Assembly: GCA_019118565.1 (NCBI GenBank)
Contig: DWYR01000009.1
Span: 186,001-250,000 of the forward strand
DNA length: 64,000 bases
Direction: 5' to 3'
Origin: Candidatus Alistipes avicola
Lineage (GTDB): Bacteria; Bacteroidota; Bacteroidia; Bacteroidales; Rikenellaceae
In this document: positions 51,211 through 62,568 of the stretch, in pieces
Layout: each line of letters opens with the position of its first letter
Position numbering within the stretch: the first letter of the stretch is position 1
Made by a program: the position numbers and the translations under genes
Notes under the pieces: model-generated
What the model saw: only the letters and a program-made list of their open reading frames with translations
What the model was told of the DNA's origin: nothing
Databases searched by the model: none

Positions 51211-51251
51211 AAACAAAAGGCGTTGGATTGATCATCCAACGCCTTTTGTTT
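51211..51251. terminator. Strong bidirectional stem-loop between convergent genes
   Basis: aaacaaaaggcgttggat / atccaacgccttttgttt, 18-bp perfect stem. Confidence 0.9.
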
Positions 51252-51267
51252 GCTGCCAGACTTTCAC

Positions 51268-52974
51268 CTAATCGACCAACGACAAGGCATATTCCAGTAC
51301 TTCATCCCGCCCAGTTTGCAATCCTTCAATCGTGGGCTTCACCTCGTAATCGACCCTTACGCCGACGCGCTGCGTATCCGTTCCGTCGGGATAGAGAATC
51401 TTCAACCCCGAAAAATAGAAACTCATGTTATCCGGCATTGTCACCAAAACGACATTTCCATCCGCTCCTGCCGTCTGCGAGCCTACGGTAATCGCTCCGG
51501 AAATAGCTTGCAGGTGCATGGCAAAGAATTCCGCTCGACTCAGCGTCGTATTGTCCACCAAGATAACAACCTGTCCCTGATAAACATCCCGGTCACCAAT
51601 ACGATTACCCGATAACTCGTCGAAAAGGCGGGGCTTTGCATCCGTATACAAGACTCCCGGCGTATTCCAATACGGACGGCTTGTGATCAAAGGACAACAA
51701 GGTTCAGACACGAAATAATGCGCGAAGAAGTAGTACAACAGTGAAAAATCAACCGGATAGCAACGCAAGTCGATAAGAACGGCTTTCGTATCCCTGATCT
51801 TCTCGAAAACATAGGGGCCCATTCTCGATGTAAGAGATTCGGCATACAAATAAGCAACGTCATCTCCTAACATCCGGAACGGTTCGGGAAGAGGCATCCG
51901 ATTCATATATTGATAGAAATCAGGGGCACTCATGGCCGGAAGTTTCACGACAAACTCCGCTCCATTGCGCCGCACCACCAGCGAGAGTGAATCGTGTTCC
52001 GAACGGAAAGCGGTCGATGCCGCCTTGACCAAAAGAACCGATTCATTCGACTGTGCCGTATATTTCCCAACTTGATCAATAATTTGCGGAATGCTGCGAC
52101 CGTCCGACGACAAGATCTCGTCTCCTCTGCGCAGCAACTCATTCTCCATTGGATCGGTTATAAAAAGTCGTTCATCGACAATACGGCCTTTACAAGGTAC
52201 AATTCTGCGTCCAGCGCCATAAGGGCCTCCGGCATGCGTGTCATCCAGTTCCGATAAAAGTTCCATGTAGGTCTCTTTATAATGGGCCTTTTCACGAATC
52301 ATTCGGGGAAGATACTCGACAAGCACCTCGTCCCAGGCTCGATCCGTAATATTCCGATTCGGGCAATAACTGTCAATCGCATTCCACAGTCGAAACAACA
52401 GCAGCAATCGATATCCCGTATCACTTCCGTTTTCGAGACTGTAATTCAACAGGGGGTCGTCATACAGACCAATCGTTACACCTTTTTGAGAGACATATCG
52501 ATTTGCCTTTCGTACCGCTCGCTGTAACTCGGTCAATTGACGGCTCAAATCACTTCCCAACCGCTCCGTATTCCTAATCCAGGCAAAATCGTTAATCACG
52601 ACACGATTCGAGTCGGATTGCATCGCTGCATATTTTACGTCATTCACCTCATACGGGCCAAATGATTCGATCCACTCGGACAAGATATGATTCCGCTCCG
52701 AAGGTTTAGCGTGCGTCACGCGGGGCAAGAGGCTGAACAATTCATAGTCAATATGGATCGTCGTATCGGCCATCGCAGGATGGTGATACTTCACAAAACC
52801 CCAGACGCGCCCCAGCACCTCCAGGTTATCCAGCACAACGGGATTGGCTGCATCGAGCGAATCCAATTCAAATCTGGACGAAAATTCGTAAACGGACGGG
52901 TAGGAGCGAGCCTTTATCTCCTGAAGCGACAAGTTGCCAAAGAGCAGGAGCACAATTAACAAACAACGTTTCAT
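51268..52974 (-). CDS. S41 family peptidase
   Basis: Signal peptide; PDZ-like segment; YQGQVVILVDNTTLSRAEFFAMHLQAISGAITVGSQTAGADGNVV (S41 catalytic region). Confidence 0.85.
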   Translation of the reverse strand: MKRCLLIVLLLFGNLSLQEIKARSYPSVYEFSSRFELDSLDAANPVVLDNLEVLGRVWGFVKYHHPAMADTTIHIDYELFSLLPRVTHAKPSERNHILSEWIESFGPYEVNDVKYAAMQSDSNRVVINDFAWIRNTERLGSDLSRQLTELQRAVRKANRYVSQKGVTIGLYDDPLLNYSLENGSDTGYRLLLLFRLWNAIDSYCPNRNITDRAWDEVLVEYLPRMIREKAHYKETYMELLSELDDTHAGGPYGAGRRIVPCKGRIVDERLFITDPMENELLRRGDEILSSDGRSIPQIIDQVGKYTAQSNESVLLVKAASTAFRSEHDSLSLVVRRNGAEFVVKLPAMSAPDFYQYMNRMPLPEPFRMLGDDVAYLYAESLTSRMGPYVFEKIRDTKAVLIDLRCYPVDFSLLYYFFAHYFVSEPCCPLITSRPYWNTPGVLYTDAKPRLFDELSGNRIGDRDVYQGQVVILVDNTTLSRAEFFAMHLQAISGAITVGSQTAGADGNVVLVTMPDNMSFYFSGLKILYPDGTDTQRVGVRVDYEVKPTIEGLQTGRDEVLEYALSLVD

Positions 52975-53030
52975 ATAACAAACTTTCTAATAATATTCAC
53001 CTCAAAATTCTATATCCCTCCTGATAACAA

Positions 53031-53055
53031 AAAAGCAGAGGAAATCTCTGCTTTT
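53031..53055 (-). terminator. Stem-loop terminator
   Basis: aaaagcagag-gaaat-ctctgctttt. Confidence 0.7.
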
Positions 53056-53078
53056 CACAGTCAGGTCAAACCGCTTGA

Positions 53079-53441
53079 TTAAACCCGACGAGCCTGCGCC
53101 CGGCAATAGAGCCAATAGAGGTATTGCCCCAACATGTAAACAAGGAGTCGTGATGCGGCAATGAGTGCGTAAAGTGCCGGCAGTTCGAGCGTATTATTCG
53201 GGGCTATTGACTGAATAAACCGGAAAAAGATGTCAACCCAAAGACACTCAAGCAAAAGACGGGTTCCCCAACGTCCCACGGATCGTACATTATAGGCAAA
53301 GTCGAAATTCGACCACCAGGAGTTATCCCACTCCGGTATATCATAGCGATAAAAACGATACAGGCGGGTCGAACCCACAGCGCAGAGCGAAAGCACAAGC
53401 GCCGTTATGACGGTTCCGAGAAAAGGCAACTCCGTGATCAT
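53079..53441 (-). CDS. Small membrane protein, unknown function
   Basis: 120-aa ORF with hydrophobic helices and a terminator-like stem-loop just downstream. Confidence 0.55.
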   Translation of the reverse strand: MITELPFLGTVITALVLSLCAVGSTRLYRFYRYDIPEWDNSWWSNFDFAYNVRSVGRWGTRLLLECLWVDIFFRFIQSIAPNNTLELPALYALIAASRLLVYMLGQYLYWLYCRAQARRV

Positions 53442-53596
53442 GGTTTATACTTTTAAAAGAGTTAGTTCCAAACCGATTCAGCAGGATCGGCTCGAATTCT
53501 TTTATAAATGTAAGCATTTTCTAAGATTTCTCCAAATGCGGCGTTGGCCGTACAGATCGGATAATCCTCGCAAAATCACTCCTTGCAAAGAGGAAA

Positions 53597-54355
53597 TTAC
53601 TCCTCACACTCGAAGATCTCGGCAGGGTAGCACACATCGCTTAGGAAGAGCCCTTGTGCCGGGGCGCTACTGCTCGAACGGGAGAGGTCGAGACTGCGGA
53701 CAATCTCCTCGAACTGCTCGACCGTATAGCGTCCCCGTCCCACATCAACCAACGTTCCGACAATCGCCCGCACCATGTTACGCAGGAAACGGTCGGCCCG
53801 GATCGTAAAGCGCAGATGCCCATCCGACTCCACCGTCCAAGAGGCGTGCATCACATGGCAGATATTGGTCCGGTTATTCGAGTTCAGTTTTGCGAACGAG
53901 GTAAAGTCACGCCACTCCAGCAGGAAGGCGGCCGCTCGGTTCATCTTCTCCACATCGAGCGGCACGTAATACTGCCACGAGAAGGCCCGCGTAAAGGGGT
54001 TCTTCCGCGGCTCGATGAAGTAGCGGTACTCCCGCTCCCGGGCATCGAACCGGGCGTGCGCATCGCTCCGCACGGGTAGGATCCGCCTTGCGGCAACATC
54101 GTCCGGCAAGAGGAAATTGAGTTTATAGACGGTATGCCCGAGGTCGGCAATAGGTAAGCTGACATCGAAATGCGCCACATAGTACGATGCGTTCACCCCG
54201 GTATCGGTACGCCCGGCACCGACCACCTCGATCTTCTCCCGCAGCAGGGTAGAGAGGGCCTGTTCGAGAGTCTGTTGTACCGACGGCATATCGGTCTGAC
54301 GCTGCCAGCCGAAGTAAGCAGCCCCGTTGTATTGCAATTCGATGAAATAGCGCAT
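53597..54355 (-). CDS. truA: tRNA pseudouridine(38-40) synthase TruA
   Basis: MRYFIELQYNGAAYFGWQRQ, VVGAGRTDTGVNASYYVAHFD. Start set at 54355. Confidence 0.95.
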   Translation of the reverse strand: MRYFIELQYNGAAYFGWQRQTDMPSVQQTLEQALSTLLREKIEVVGAGRTDTGVNASYYVAHFDVSLPIADLGHTVYKLNFLLPDDVAARRILPVRSDAHARFDAREREYRYFIEPRKNPFTRAFSWQYYVPLDVEKMNRAAAFLLEWRDFTSFAKLNSNNRTNICHVMHASWTVESDGHLRFTIRADRFLRNMVRAIVGTLVDVGRGRYTVEQFEEIVRSLDLSRSSSSAPAQGLFLSDVCYPAEIFECEE

Positions 54356-54530
54356 ATCCGTTCCTGTCTTGGGTCGTTTCGACAAAGGTACAAAAAAAGT
54401 CCGGGACAGAAGTCTGCCGCAACAGCTTCCCAAAGTATGGAAAGAAATTTGTCCGGAAAAAGACACGACAGACAGTTGTATTTTATTTAATTTTATAAAG
54501 GAATTTATCTTTAAACTAACACCTGACTCA

Positions 54531-55178
54531 ATGAAACGAAAACCTCTAATTATCTGGATTACATTACTCCTCATTGTAGTACTGTCTCTTGTCGGAATCC
54601 GATGCTATTGGGCTTACCGGTATAAAAGCACCGCAGAACTTATCACGTCCGACAATTATGCACTCCGTGGACAACAGTTCATGCCGATGTGGTATGAGGA
54701 CGAAACGGGATATTTCCCGCACTCCCTGGATGAAGCGATCGCACTGTACAAGCAGGTTGTCTGGCCCGACGATCCAAGCGTCACGGAGAAGACACTGCGG
54801 ATGCAACAGCTCCTGACCGATCGTTTCTCGAAAGATGGAGAGGAGATCCAATACATTCCCCTGTATGACTATTATACCCGTCGCCCGGCCTCCTTTATCC
54901 TGTTAAGCGCGGGAATCGACGGGAAACTGGACAACCATATTTCAGCAAGCGACACGATATACCTGCAAACCTGGTGGACACAACTCGACGTATACAATTA
55001 CGAAGGAGCAGTCTTGATGCATGACTACTGCCAGCAATTATTCGACCTCGGGAAGATCTCGGAAGACAAGAGCAACTCGATTGTAGACAAGAATCGTATT
55101 GTCGAGTTCTATCCGCCATCTCCCCAACTGGCCCCTCCTTTCTGCCTTAAAGACTATCTCTGGGGCAAAAAAGACTAG
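54531..55178 (+). CDS. Hypothetical membrane-anchored protein
   Basis: 215 aa from ATG 54531, N-terminal TM helix (LIIWITLLLIVVLSLVGIRCYW). Confidence 0.65.
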   Translation: MKRKPLIIWITLLLIVVLSLVGIRCYWAYRYKSTAELITSDNYALRGQQFMPMWYEDETGYFPHSLDEAIALYKQVVWPDDPSVTEKTLRMQQLLTDRFSKDGEEIQYIPLYDYYTRRPASFILLSAGIDGKLDNHISASDTIYLQTWWTQLDVYNYEGAVLMHDYCQQLFDLGKISEDKSNSIVDKNRIVEFYPPSPQLAPPFCLKDYLWGKKD

Positions 55179-55252
55179 ATCATTCAGTTGGGGCCTTTCT
55201 ATCCTTATTATTAAAAACAGCCATAAAAAAGGGAATTTACCTCCAAATAAAA

Positions 55253-55282
55253 AGTCCGGGACTGAGTTATCAGTCCCGGACT
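55253..55282. terminator. Bidirectional terminator
   Basis: agtccgggactga / tcagtcccggact perfect stem. Confidence 0.85.
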
Positions 55283-55304
55283 CGTTTATTATCGCTGCCC
55301 GAAA

Positions 55305-56732
55305 TTACTTACGGGGTTTGATGTTCAGTTTCACCGGACGGATCATGTTCTCCGGCTTCAGGATCGTGTCGAGCTCCTCCTTGGTCAGCACACCGTGCTC
55401 GAGTACCAACTCATATACGCCACGACCGGTCTCGAGAGCCTCCTTGGCGATCTTGGTCGAGTTCTTGTAACCAATGATCGGGTTCAGGGCAGTTACCACA
55501 CCGATGCTGTTCTTCACGTAGTCGGCGCAACGCTCGCGGTTGGCCGTAATGCCGTCCACGCAGAGAGTGCGGAGCGTATCGAAGCCGTTCATCAGCAACT
55601 CGGCAGACTCAAAGCAGCACTGTGCCATAACAGGCTCCATGGCGTTCAACTCCATCTGGGCAGCCTCACCGCTCATGGTTACGCACAACTCGTTACCGAT
55701 TACCTTGTAGGCGATCTGGTTCATCACCTCGGGGATTACGGGGTTCACCTTGCCCGGCATGATCGAAGATCCCGGCTGACGTGCGGGGAGGTTGAACTCG
55801 CCCAGACCGCAACGGGGACCCGAAGCCAACAGACGGAGGTCGTTGCAGATCTTGTTCATCTTCACAGCCACACGCTTCATGGCAGCAGCGTAACCTACCA
55901 GGCAGGAGGTATCCGACGTAGCACCTACCATGTCATCCGTCATGCGGATGTTCCAGCCGGTGATGCGGCCGATAGCAGCCGTACACTTCTCAGCGTAACC
56001 CGGCTCGGCGCAGATACCGGTACCGATTGCCGTTGCACCCATGTTGATGGTCAGGAAGTCCTCGGCAGCATGGTTCAGGTGAGCGATCTCGTCGCGCAGG
56101 ATGCTGGCAAAACCGTGGAACGTCTGACCGAGCGTCATCGGCACGGCGTCCTCAAGCTGCGTACGACCCATCTTCAGCACATCGGCGAACTCCTCGCCCT
56201 TGCGCTCGAACGAAGCGATCAGCTCCTTCAGGTGCTCGACCAGTTTCAGGTGCGTTGCATACATACCCAGGTGAATAGCGGTCGGGTAGGCATCGTTGGT
56301 CGACTGTGCGCAGTTTACATGGTCGTTCGGAGAGCAGAACTGGTACTCGCCGTGCTCATGGCCCATGATCTCCAACGCACGGTTGGCGATCACCTCGTTT
56401 GCATTCATGTTCGTAGTCGTACCGGCACCGCCCTGGATCATATCCACCGGGAAGGCATCGTGGTGCTGACCCTCCATGATCTCGCGGCAAGCCTGCGAGA
56501 TGGCCTTGAACATGTCATCCGGGATGAGCCCCAGCTCATGGTTGGCTTCAACGGCACCCAATTTGGTGATTGCAAGTCCCTTGATGAAAAGAGGATACTC
56601 GTTCAGGTGGAATTTGCTGATCGCAAAGTTGTTGATACCACGCAGGGTCTGAACACCGTAGAGAACGTCGGCAGGCAGTTCTACGCTGCCGATCAGGTCG
56701 CTCTCAGTACGCATTTTCTGATTGTTTGCCAT
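55305..56732 (-). CDS. aspA: Aspartate ammonia-lyase
   Basis: Fumarase/aspartase superfamily signature GSSIMPGKVNPV; TESDLIGSVELPADVLYGVQTLRGINNF. Confidence 0.94.
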   Translation of the reverse strand: MANNQKMRTESDLIGSVELPADVLYGVQTLRGINNFAISKFHLNEYPLFIKGLAITKLGAVEANHELGLIPDDMFKAISQACREIMEGQHHDAFPVDMIQGGAGTTTNMNANEVIANRALEIMGHEHGEYQFCSPNDHVNCAQSTNDAYPTAIHLGMYATHLKLVEHLKELIASFERKGEEFADVLKMGRTQLEDAVPMTLGQTFHGFASILRDEIAHLNHAAEDFLTINMGATAIGTGICAEPGYAEKCTAAIGRITGWNIRMTDDMVGATSDTSCLVGYAAAMKRVAVKMNKICNDLRLLASGPRCGLGEFNLPARQPGSSIMPGKVNPVIPEVMNQIAYKVIGNELCVTMSGEAAQMELNAMEPVMAQCCFESAELLMNGFDTLRTLCVDGITANRERCADYVKNSIGVVTALNPIIGYKNSTKIAKEALETGRGVYELVLEHGVLTKEELDTILKPENMIRPVKLNIKPRK

Positions 56733-56907
56733 AACTGAATTATAATTTATAATTGATTTTGACGTTAGTATTTCAGTTTCTCACTTTTAATTCGGCGAAA
56801 GTAATATTTTATTTTCAAATTATACCATCCCCCGCACATAAACTTGAAACAATTTTTTATTTCGGGCTTGAATGTATATCTTTGTATGATTATATAGTAT
56901 TTCAAAC

Positions 56908-57654
56908 ATGAAAACAGCCATTATCGGATACGGGAAAATGGGCCGCGAGATCGAGAAGATCCTTCTCGAACGGGGCCATCAGATAGGACTCATCATCGAC
57001 CAGGAAAATGCCTCGGATCTCGACAGCAAACACCTGCAGGGAATCGACGTGGCCTTGGAATTCACCACGCCGCAGACGGCCTATGACAACATCCGCCGCT
57101 GTATCGACGCGGGTGTAGCGGTCGTGAGCGGTACCACGGGCTGGACCGACCGGCTCGAGGAGTTGCGCCGCTACTGTCAGGAGAAGGGTGGCGCCATGTT
57201 TTACACCTCGAACTACTGCCTGGGCGTCAATCTGATGTTTCGCCTGAACCGGCAGCTGGCCGCCATGATCAACCGCGTCGACGGCTACGACGTACGGCTC
57301 GAAGAGGTGCACCATACACAAAAGAGAGATGCTCCGAGCGGAACGGCCATCACGCTGGCCGAGGGAATCCTCTCCGAACTGGCGTGCAAATCGGGGTGGG
57401 TGAACCGTATGGCCGAGCCGGGAAGCACATTCCAGCCGGCTCCGGGTGACGATCCTTCGCAAATCGTCATCACCTCGATCCGCGAGGGGATGGTTCCGGG
57501 GATCCACACGATCACCTACGAGTCCGAAGACGACCGCATCGAACTGAAACACACCATCAAGAATCGCCGCACACTGGCCCAGGGAGCGGTCGTTGCCGCC
57601 GAGTTCCTCTGCGGCAAACAGGGCGTATTTTCGATGGACGATCTGCTTAAATAA
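56908..57654 (+). CDS. dapB: 4-hydroxy-tetrahydrodipicolinate reductase
   Basis: KTAIIGYGKMGREIEKIL, EEVHHTQKRDAPSGTAITLAEGIL. Confidence 0.95.
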   Translation: MKTAIIGYGKMGREIEKILLERGHQIGLIIDQENASDLDSKHLQGIDVALEFTTPQTAYDNIRRCIDAGVAVVSGTTGWTDRLEELRRYCQEKGGAMFYTSNYCLGVNLMFRLNRQLAAMINRVDGYDVRLEEVHHTQKRDAPSGTAITLAEGILSELACKSGWVNRMAEPGSTFQPAPGDDPSQIVITSIREGMVPGIHTITYESEDDRIELKHTIKNRRTLAQGAVVAAEFLCGKQGVFSMDDLLK

Positions 57655-57672
57655 AGATACACGGACCGAAAC

Positions 57673-59070
57673 ATGAATAAAATCAAAGCATTCTTCCGCA
57701 ACAAATGGGTCGGATTCACGCTGGCCAGCATTCTCTATCTGCTGTGGTTCGTCGTCTGGACGGGCAACCTCTGGTTCCTGCTGGGGCTGCCGATCATTTT
57801 CGATCTCTATATCTCGCGTCTCTTCTACCGCTACGTCTGGCACCATAACGCCGAGTTGTGTCGCAAGAGCAAGACCTACAAGGCCGTATACGAGTGGGTG
57901 AACGCCATCATCTTCGCCACGATCGTCGCCTCGCTCGTGCATCTGTTCTTCTTCCAGATGTATGTGATTCCCTCCTCTTCGATGGAGAACTCGCTGCTCA
58001 TCGGCGACTACCTCTACGTGAGCAAGGTGGCCTACGGACCGCAGATGCCCAACACGCCGGTCGCCTTCCCCTTCGTACACCATACGATGCCCTTCTCGAA
58101 GACGAAAAAGTCCTTCTCGGAGTGCATCCGCTGGCCATATCACCGGTTGAAGGGAATGGGATCGATCGAGCGCAACGACGTGGTGGTATTCAACTTCCCG
58201 GCCGGAGACACGGTCCTGCTCGAACGTCAGGAGGTATCCTACTACGACATGCTGCGCGACTACCAGCGCACCTTCGGCCGTGAAGAGGGGCGCAAGCGAC
58301 TACAGCAGGAGTACACGATCATTACCCGTCCCGTGGACAAGCGGGAAAACTATATCAAGCGTTGCGTGGGACTGCCGGGTGACACCCTGCAGATCATCGA
58401 CACGGACATCTATATCGACGGTGTGCATCAGGAGCTGATCGAGCAGCGGCAATTTCTCTACCGGACCGCGACTCCGATCTCGGACTATGCACTGGAGAAG
58501 CTGAATATCAGCGAATGCACCTATACCGACGAATACGGACGGGAACGGGCCGTACCGTCGCTCTACTTCATGACCGATGCCAGCAAGGCCGAACTGGACC
58601 GCCTGGACAAACAGGCCCGCGAGAGCGGCCACGGCGAAGTGATCGATGCCCGCAAACAGGTTGCCACAACCCCGACCGACGTATTCCCGCAGGATTACCG
58701 TTACGCATGGAATCAGGATAATTACGGACCGATCTGGATCCCGCAGAAGGGGGCTACGATCACGCTCACCACGGACAACCTGCCGCTCTATCGGCGAATC
58801 ATCGAGACCTACGAAGGGAACCGGTTGGAGGTGTCGGATGATGGTCAGATTCTCATCAACGGCGTGGCGACCGACAGCTATACCTTCCGTATGAACTACT
58901 ACTGGATGATGGGCGACAACCGCCACAACTCGGCCGACTCCCGTTTCTGGGGATTCGTGCCCGAAGACCACGTGGTGGGCAAAGCCTCGTTCATCTGGCT
59001 GTCGCTGGATCGCAACAAGAGTTTCCCGGGCAACATCCGCTGGAGCCGTATGTTCACCAAGGTAAAGTAA
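57673..59070 (+). CDS. lepB: Signal peptidase I (long Bacteroidetes-type form)
   Basis: VIPSSSMENSLLIGDYLYVSKVAYG (catalytic Ser), KRENYIKRCVGLPGDTLQI (Lys box), MMGDNRHNSADSRFWGFVPEDHVVGKA. Confidence 0.94.
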   Translation: MNKIKAFFRNKWVGFTLASILYLLWFVVWTGNLWFLLGLPIIFDLYISRLFYRYVWHHNAELCRKSKTYKAVYEWVNAIIFATIVASLVHLFFFQMYVIPSSSMENSLLIGDYLYVSKVAYGPQMPNTPVAFPFVHHTMPFSKTKKSFSECIRWPYHRLKGMGSIERNDVVVFNFPAGDTVLLERQEVSYYDMLRDYQRTFGREEGRKRLQQEYTIITRPVDKRENYIKRCVGLPGDTLQIIDTDIYIDGVHQELIEQRQFLYRTATPISDYALEKLNISECTYTDEYGRERAVPSLYFMTDASKAELDRLDKQARESGHGEVIDARKQVATTPTDVFPQDYRYAWNQDNYGPIWIPQKGATITLTTDNLPLYRRIIETYEGNRLEVSDDGQILINGVATDSYTFRMNYYWMMGDNRHNSADSRFWGFVPEDHVVGKASFIWLSLDRNKSFPGNIRWSRMFTKVK

Positions 59071-59076
59071 CCGGAG

Positions 59077-59679
59077 ATGGCTGCGGACAGTTACCGTACG
59101 ATCGCCGGGGCTGCGGAAGCCATCTATAAGGAGAAAAGCAGCAAATTCCTCGCCTATGCCTACCCGGTACAGAGCGAGGAGCAGATCCGTACGCTCGTCG
59201 AGGCACTGCACAAGAGATACTACGACGCAACACACCACTGCTACGCCTGGCGGCTGGGGCCGAAAGGGGAGGCATTCCGCGCCAACGACGACGGAGAACC
59301 TTCGGGAACGGCCGGCAAACCGATCCTCGGACAGCTGCTTTCACACGAGCTGACCGACTGCCTGATTGTCGTGGTACGTTACTTCGGAGGGACGAAGCTG
59401 GGCGTATCGGGACTGATCGCCGCCTATCGTGAATCGGCTGCCGAGGCGATTGCGGCAGCCCAAATCATCGAACGGACGGTCGACCGCATCATCCGCTTCG
59501 AGTTCTCCTACCTGTCGATGAACGACGTGATGCGCATCATCAAGGAGGAGCAGCCCGAAATCCGCGAGCAGGCCTTCGACAACCTCTGCCGCATGAGCGT
59601 TGCCATCCGGGAGAGCCGGGCCGAAGGGCTGATCGGCAAACTGGCCAAGGTCGAGGGGCTGACCTTCGACAAGCAGTAG
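59077..59679 (+). CDS. YigZ/IMPACT family protein
   Basis: [64 protein letters not shown]. Confidence 0.94.
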   Translation: MAADSYRTIAGAAEAIYKEKSSKFLAYAYPVQSEEQIRTLVEALHKRYYDATHHCYAWRLGPKGEAFRANDDGEPSGTAGKPILGQLLSHELTDCLIVVVRYFGGTKLGVSGLIAAYRESAAEAIAAAQIIERTVDRIIRFEFSYLSMNDVMRIIKEEQPEIREQAFDNLCRMSVAIRESRAEGLIGKLAKVEGLTFDKQ

Positions 59680-59772
59680 GGGATTGCCCCGGCCAACACG
59701 CGCAGCCCGTCGGGAAGAGGAATCAAGGACATTGAATACAGAGGTGCGACAACATATCGCACACAACAGAAG

Positions 59773-62568
59773 ATGGAAGAGCAACATTCAATCCATATAA
59801 AAGGAGCACGGGTACACAACCTCAAAAATATCGAGATCGATATTCCGCACAACAAACTGGTGATCGTCACGGGTTTGTCCGGATCGGGAAAGTCGACGCT
59901 CGCCTTCGATACGATTTTCGCCGAGGGTCAGCGCCGCTACGTGGAGAGCCTTTCGGCCTATGCCCGACAGTTCTTGGGGAAGATCAACAAACCGGACGTG
60001 GACCTGATCAGCGGCATTGCCCCGGCGATCGCCATCGAGCAGAAGGTCAATACACGAAACCCACGCTCGACGGTGGGGACCTCGACCGAACTGTACGACT
60101 ATCTGAAACTGCTCTTTGCCCGGATCGGCCATACCTTTTCGCCCGTTTCGGGACGCGAAGTGAAGTGCTACACCGAAGACGACGTAGCCCAATACCTGCT
60201 CGGGCTGCCTGACGGGACGCGTGTGGCAATCGCCGCACCGCTGGTACTGCAATCCGGGCAGGGGATCATCGAACGGCTGACGCTCCTGCTGGGCGAAGGT
60301 GTGCTGCGCGTCCACGTCCATGGCGAAACGCTGCCGATCGAGGATTTTCTACCCCAAATCGACGAGAAGACCACCCCCGAGGAGATCTCCGTCGTACTGG
60401 ATCGAATCAAGGTATCCCGGGATGGGGACCTTCCGACCCGTCTGCGCGATTCGGCCGCACGGGCCTTCTCCTACGGCAACGGCATCTGCCGGATCATCAC
60501 CGGAGAACAGACCGCCGAATTTTCGTCACGTTTCGAAGCCGACGGCATCGAATTCGAACCGCCGACCGAACATCTTTTCAGTTTCAATAACCCGCTGGGT
60601 GCCTGTCCCACCTGCGAAGGATATGGCAAGATCGTCGGTATCGACGAGGATCTGGTCATCCCCGACAAACGCAAAACCATCTACGAAGGGGCAATCGCCT
60701 GCTGGCGCGGCGAAACGATGCAGACCTGGAAAGACGAACTGGTAAATAACGCCTACCGGTTCGACTTTCCGATCCATACGCCCTATTTCAAGCTGACCCC
60801 CGAACAGAAACTGCTGTTGTGGCGCGGCAACGAATATTTCCACGGATTGAACGACTTTTTCGCCTACCTCGACAGCGAGCGTTACAAGATCCAGTTCCGG
60901 GTCATGAAGGCGCGTTATACGGGTAAGACGACCTGTCCCGACTGCGGTGGTTCGCGACTGCGCAAGGAGGCTCTCTACGTGCGGGTAGGAGGAAAGACCA
61001 TCACCGATCTGGTGGCCATGGATGTCGATTCGCTGATCCGCTTCTTCGACGGACTCGAACTGGATGCCCACGACACCGCTACCGCTACACGTATCCTGAC
61101 CGAGATCCGCACCCGCCTGCAATACCTCTCGGACGTAGGACTGGGGTATCTGACGCTTGACCGGCTCAGTTCGACCCTTTCGGGTGGTGAGAGCCAGCGC
61201 ATCAATCTCTCCACGTCACTGGGCAGCAACCTGGTCGGATCGCTCTACATTCTCGACGAGCCCTCGATCGGACTCCACCCGCGTGATACGCACCGCCTGA
61301 TCGGCGTGCTCGAGCAGCTGCGCAATATCGGCAACACGGTGATCGTGGTCGAACACGAGGAGGAGGTTATCCGGGCAGCCGACTGGATCGTGGACATCGG
61401 GCCGGGAGCGGGGTATAACGGCGGCGAGGTCGTCTTCAGCGGCACACTGCCCGAACTGTTCACGTGCGGCCAGAGCCTTACGGCCGACTATCTGACCGGA
61501 CGGCGCCGGATCGCCATGCCCACCTCGCGACGCAGCCCGTCGAGTTGGATCACCATCAAGGGAGCCCGTCAGAACAACCTGAAAAACATCGACGTACGCA
61601 TTCCGCTCGGCGTAATGACTTGCATCACGGGAGTCAGCGGAAGCGGCAAATCGTCGCTCACCAAAGAGATCCTATACCCGGCACTCAGACGCCTGCTCTT
61701 CGATACGGGCCTGAAACCGGGCGACTTCGACGCCATCGAAGGGGATGTCGGACTGCTGAAATCGGTCGAGATGATCGACCAGAACCCGATCGGGAAGTCC
61801 TCCCGCTCGAATCCGGTAACCTACATCAAGGCCTACGACGAGATCCGCAAGCTCTACTCGGATCAGCCCTATGCCAAAAACAACGGTCTCACCCCGTCGC
61901 ACTTCTCATTCAACATCGCCGGCGGGCGGTGCGAAGAGTGTCTGGGCGAGGGTGTAATCAAAGTCAGCATGCAGTTCATGGCCGACGTAGAGTTGGTTTG
62001 CGATGCCTGCGGCGGCAAACGCTTCAAGGACGAAGTGCTGGAAGTGCGTTATCGGGAGAAATCCATCTACGATATTCTGGAGATGACCGTGGACGATGCG
62101 ATCGCCTTCTTTGGTGAAGACAAGAAGAACGCGACCTGCAAACGCATTATCGAACGCCTGCGCCCCCTGCAGGAGGTCGGTTTGGGCTACGTCAAACTCG
62201 GACAGTCCTCCTCGACCCTTTCAGGCGGCGAGAGCCAACGCGTCAAACTGGCCTCGTTCCTGACCCGGGAGAGTTCCGAAGGGAACATGATGTTCATCTT
62301 CGACGAGCCGACTACGGGACTTCACTTCCACGATATCAACAAACTGCTCGACGCATTCAATGCCCTGATCGCCAGAGGACATACGGTCGTAATCGTGGAA
62401 CACAACATGGAGGTCATCAAATGTGCCGACTGGGTCGTGGACCTCGGACCCGAGGCGGGCGACCGGGGTGGAGAAGTTGTCTTCGAGGGGACTCCGGACG
62501 ATCTGGTCAAATGCCCCGGAAGTTATACGGGACGCTACCTTGCACAGAGAGAAAATCATGCAGAATAA
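59773..62568 (+). CDS. uvrA: Excinuclease ABC subunit UvrA
   Basis: Two UvrA ATPase halves; [52 protein letters not shown]; zinc-finger [18 protein letters not shown]. Confidence 0.98.
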   Translation: MEEQHSIHIKGARVHNLKNIEIDIPHNKLVIVTGLSGSGKSTLAFDTIFAEGQRRYVESLSAYARQFLGKINKPDVDLISGIAPAIAIEQKVNTRNPRSTVGTSTELYDYLKLLFARIGHTFSPVSGREVKCYTEDDVAQYLLGLPDGTRVAIAAPLVLQSGQGIIERLTLLLGEGVLRVHVHGETLPIEDFLPQIDEKTTPEEISVVLDRIKVSRDGDLPTRLRDSAARAFSYGNGICRIITGEQTAEFSSRFEADGIEFEPPTEHLFSFNNPLGACPTCEGYGKIVGIDEDLVIPDKRKTIYEGAIACWRGETMQTWKDELVNNAYRFDFPIHTPYFKLTPEQKLLLWRGNEYFHGLNDFFAYLDSERYKIQFRVMKARYTGKTTCPDCGGSRLRKEALYVRVGGKTITDLVAMDVDSLIRFFDGLELDAHDTATATRILTEIRTRLQYLSDVGLGYLTLDRLSSTLSGGESQRINLSTSLGSNLVGSLYILDEPSIGLHPRDTHRLIGVLEQLRNIGNTVIVVEHEEEVIRAADWIVDIGPGAGYNGGEVVFSGTLPELFTCGQSLTADYLTGRRRIAMPTSRRSPSSWITIKGARQNNLKNIDVRIPLGVMTCITGVSGSGKSSLTKEILYPALRRLLFDTGLKPGDFDAIEGDVGLLKSVEMIDQNPIGKSSRSNPVTYIKAYDEIRKLYSDQPYAKNNGLTPSHFSFNIAGGRCEECLGEGVIKVSMQFMADVELVCDACGGKRFKDEVLEVRYREKSIYDILEMTVDDAIAFFGEDKKNATCKRIIERLRPLQEVGLGYVKLGQSSSTLSGGESQRVKLASFLTRESSEGNMMFIFDEPTTGLHFHDINKLLDAFNALIARGHTVVIVEHNMEVIKCADWVVDLGPEAGDRGGEVVFEGTPDDLVKCPGSYTGRYLAQRENHAE

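Noticed and set aside
55395-56738. 447-aa plus-strand ORF opposite aspA
   Set aside because: Lies antisense to a well-supported aspA; low-complexity shadow composition and no recognisable domain. Codon-bias artefact.
56902-58143. 413-aa minus-strand ORF opposite dapB/lepB
   Set aside because: Spans the dapB-lepB junction antisense; shadow ORF.
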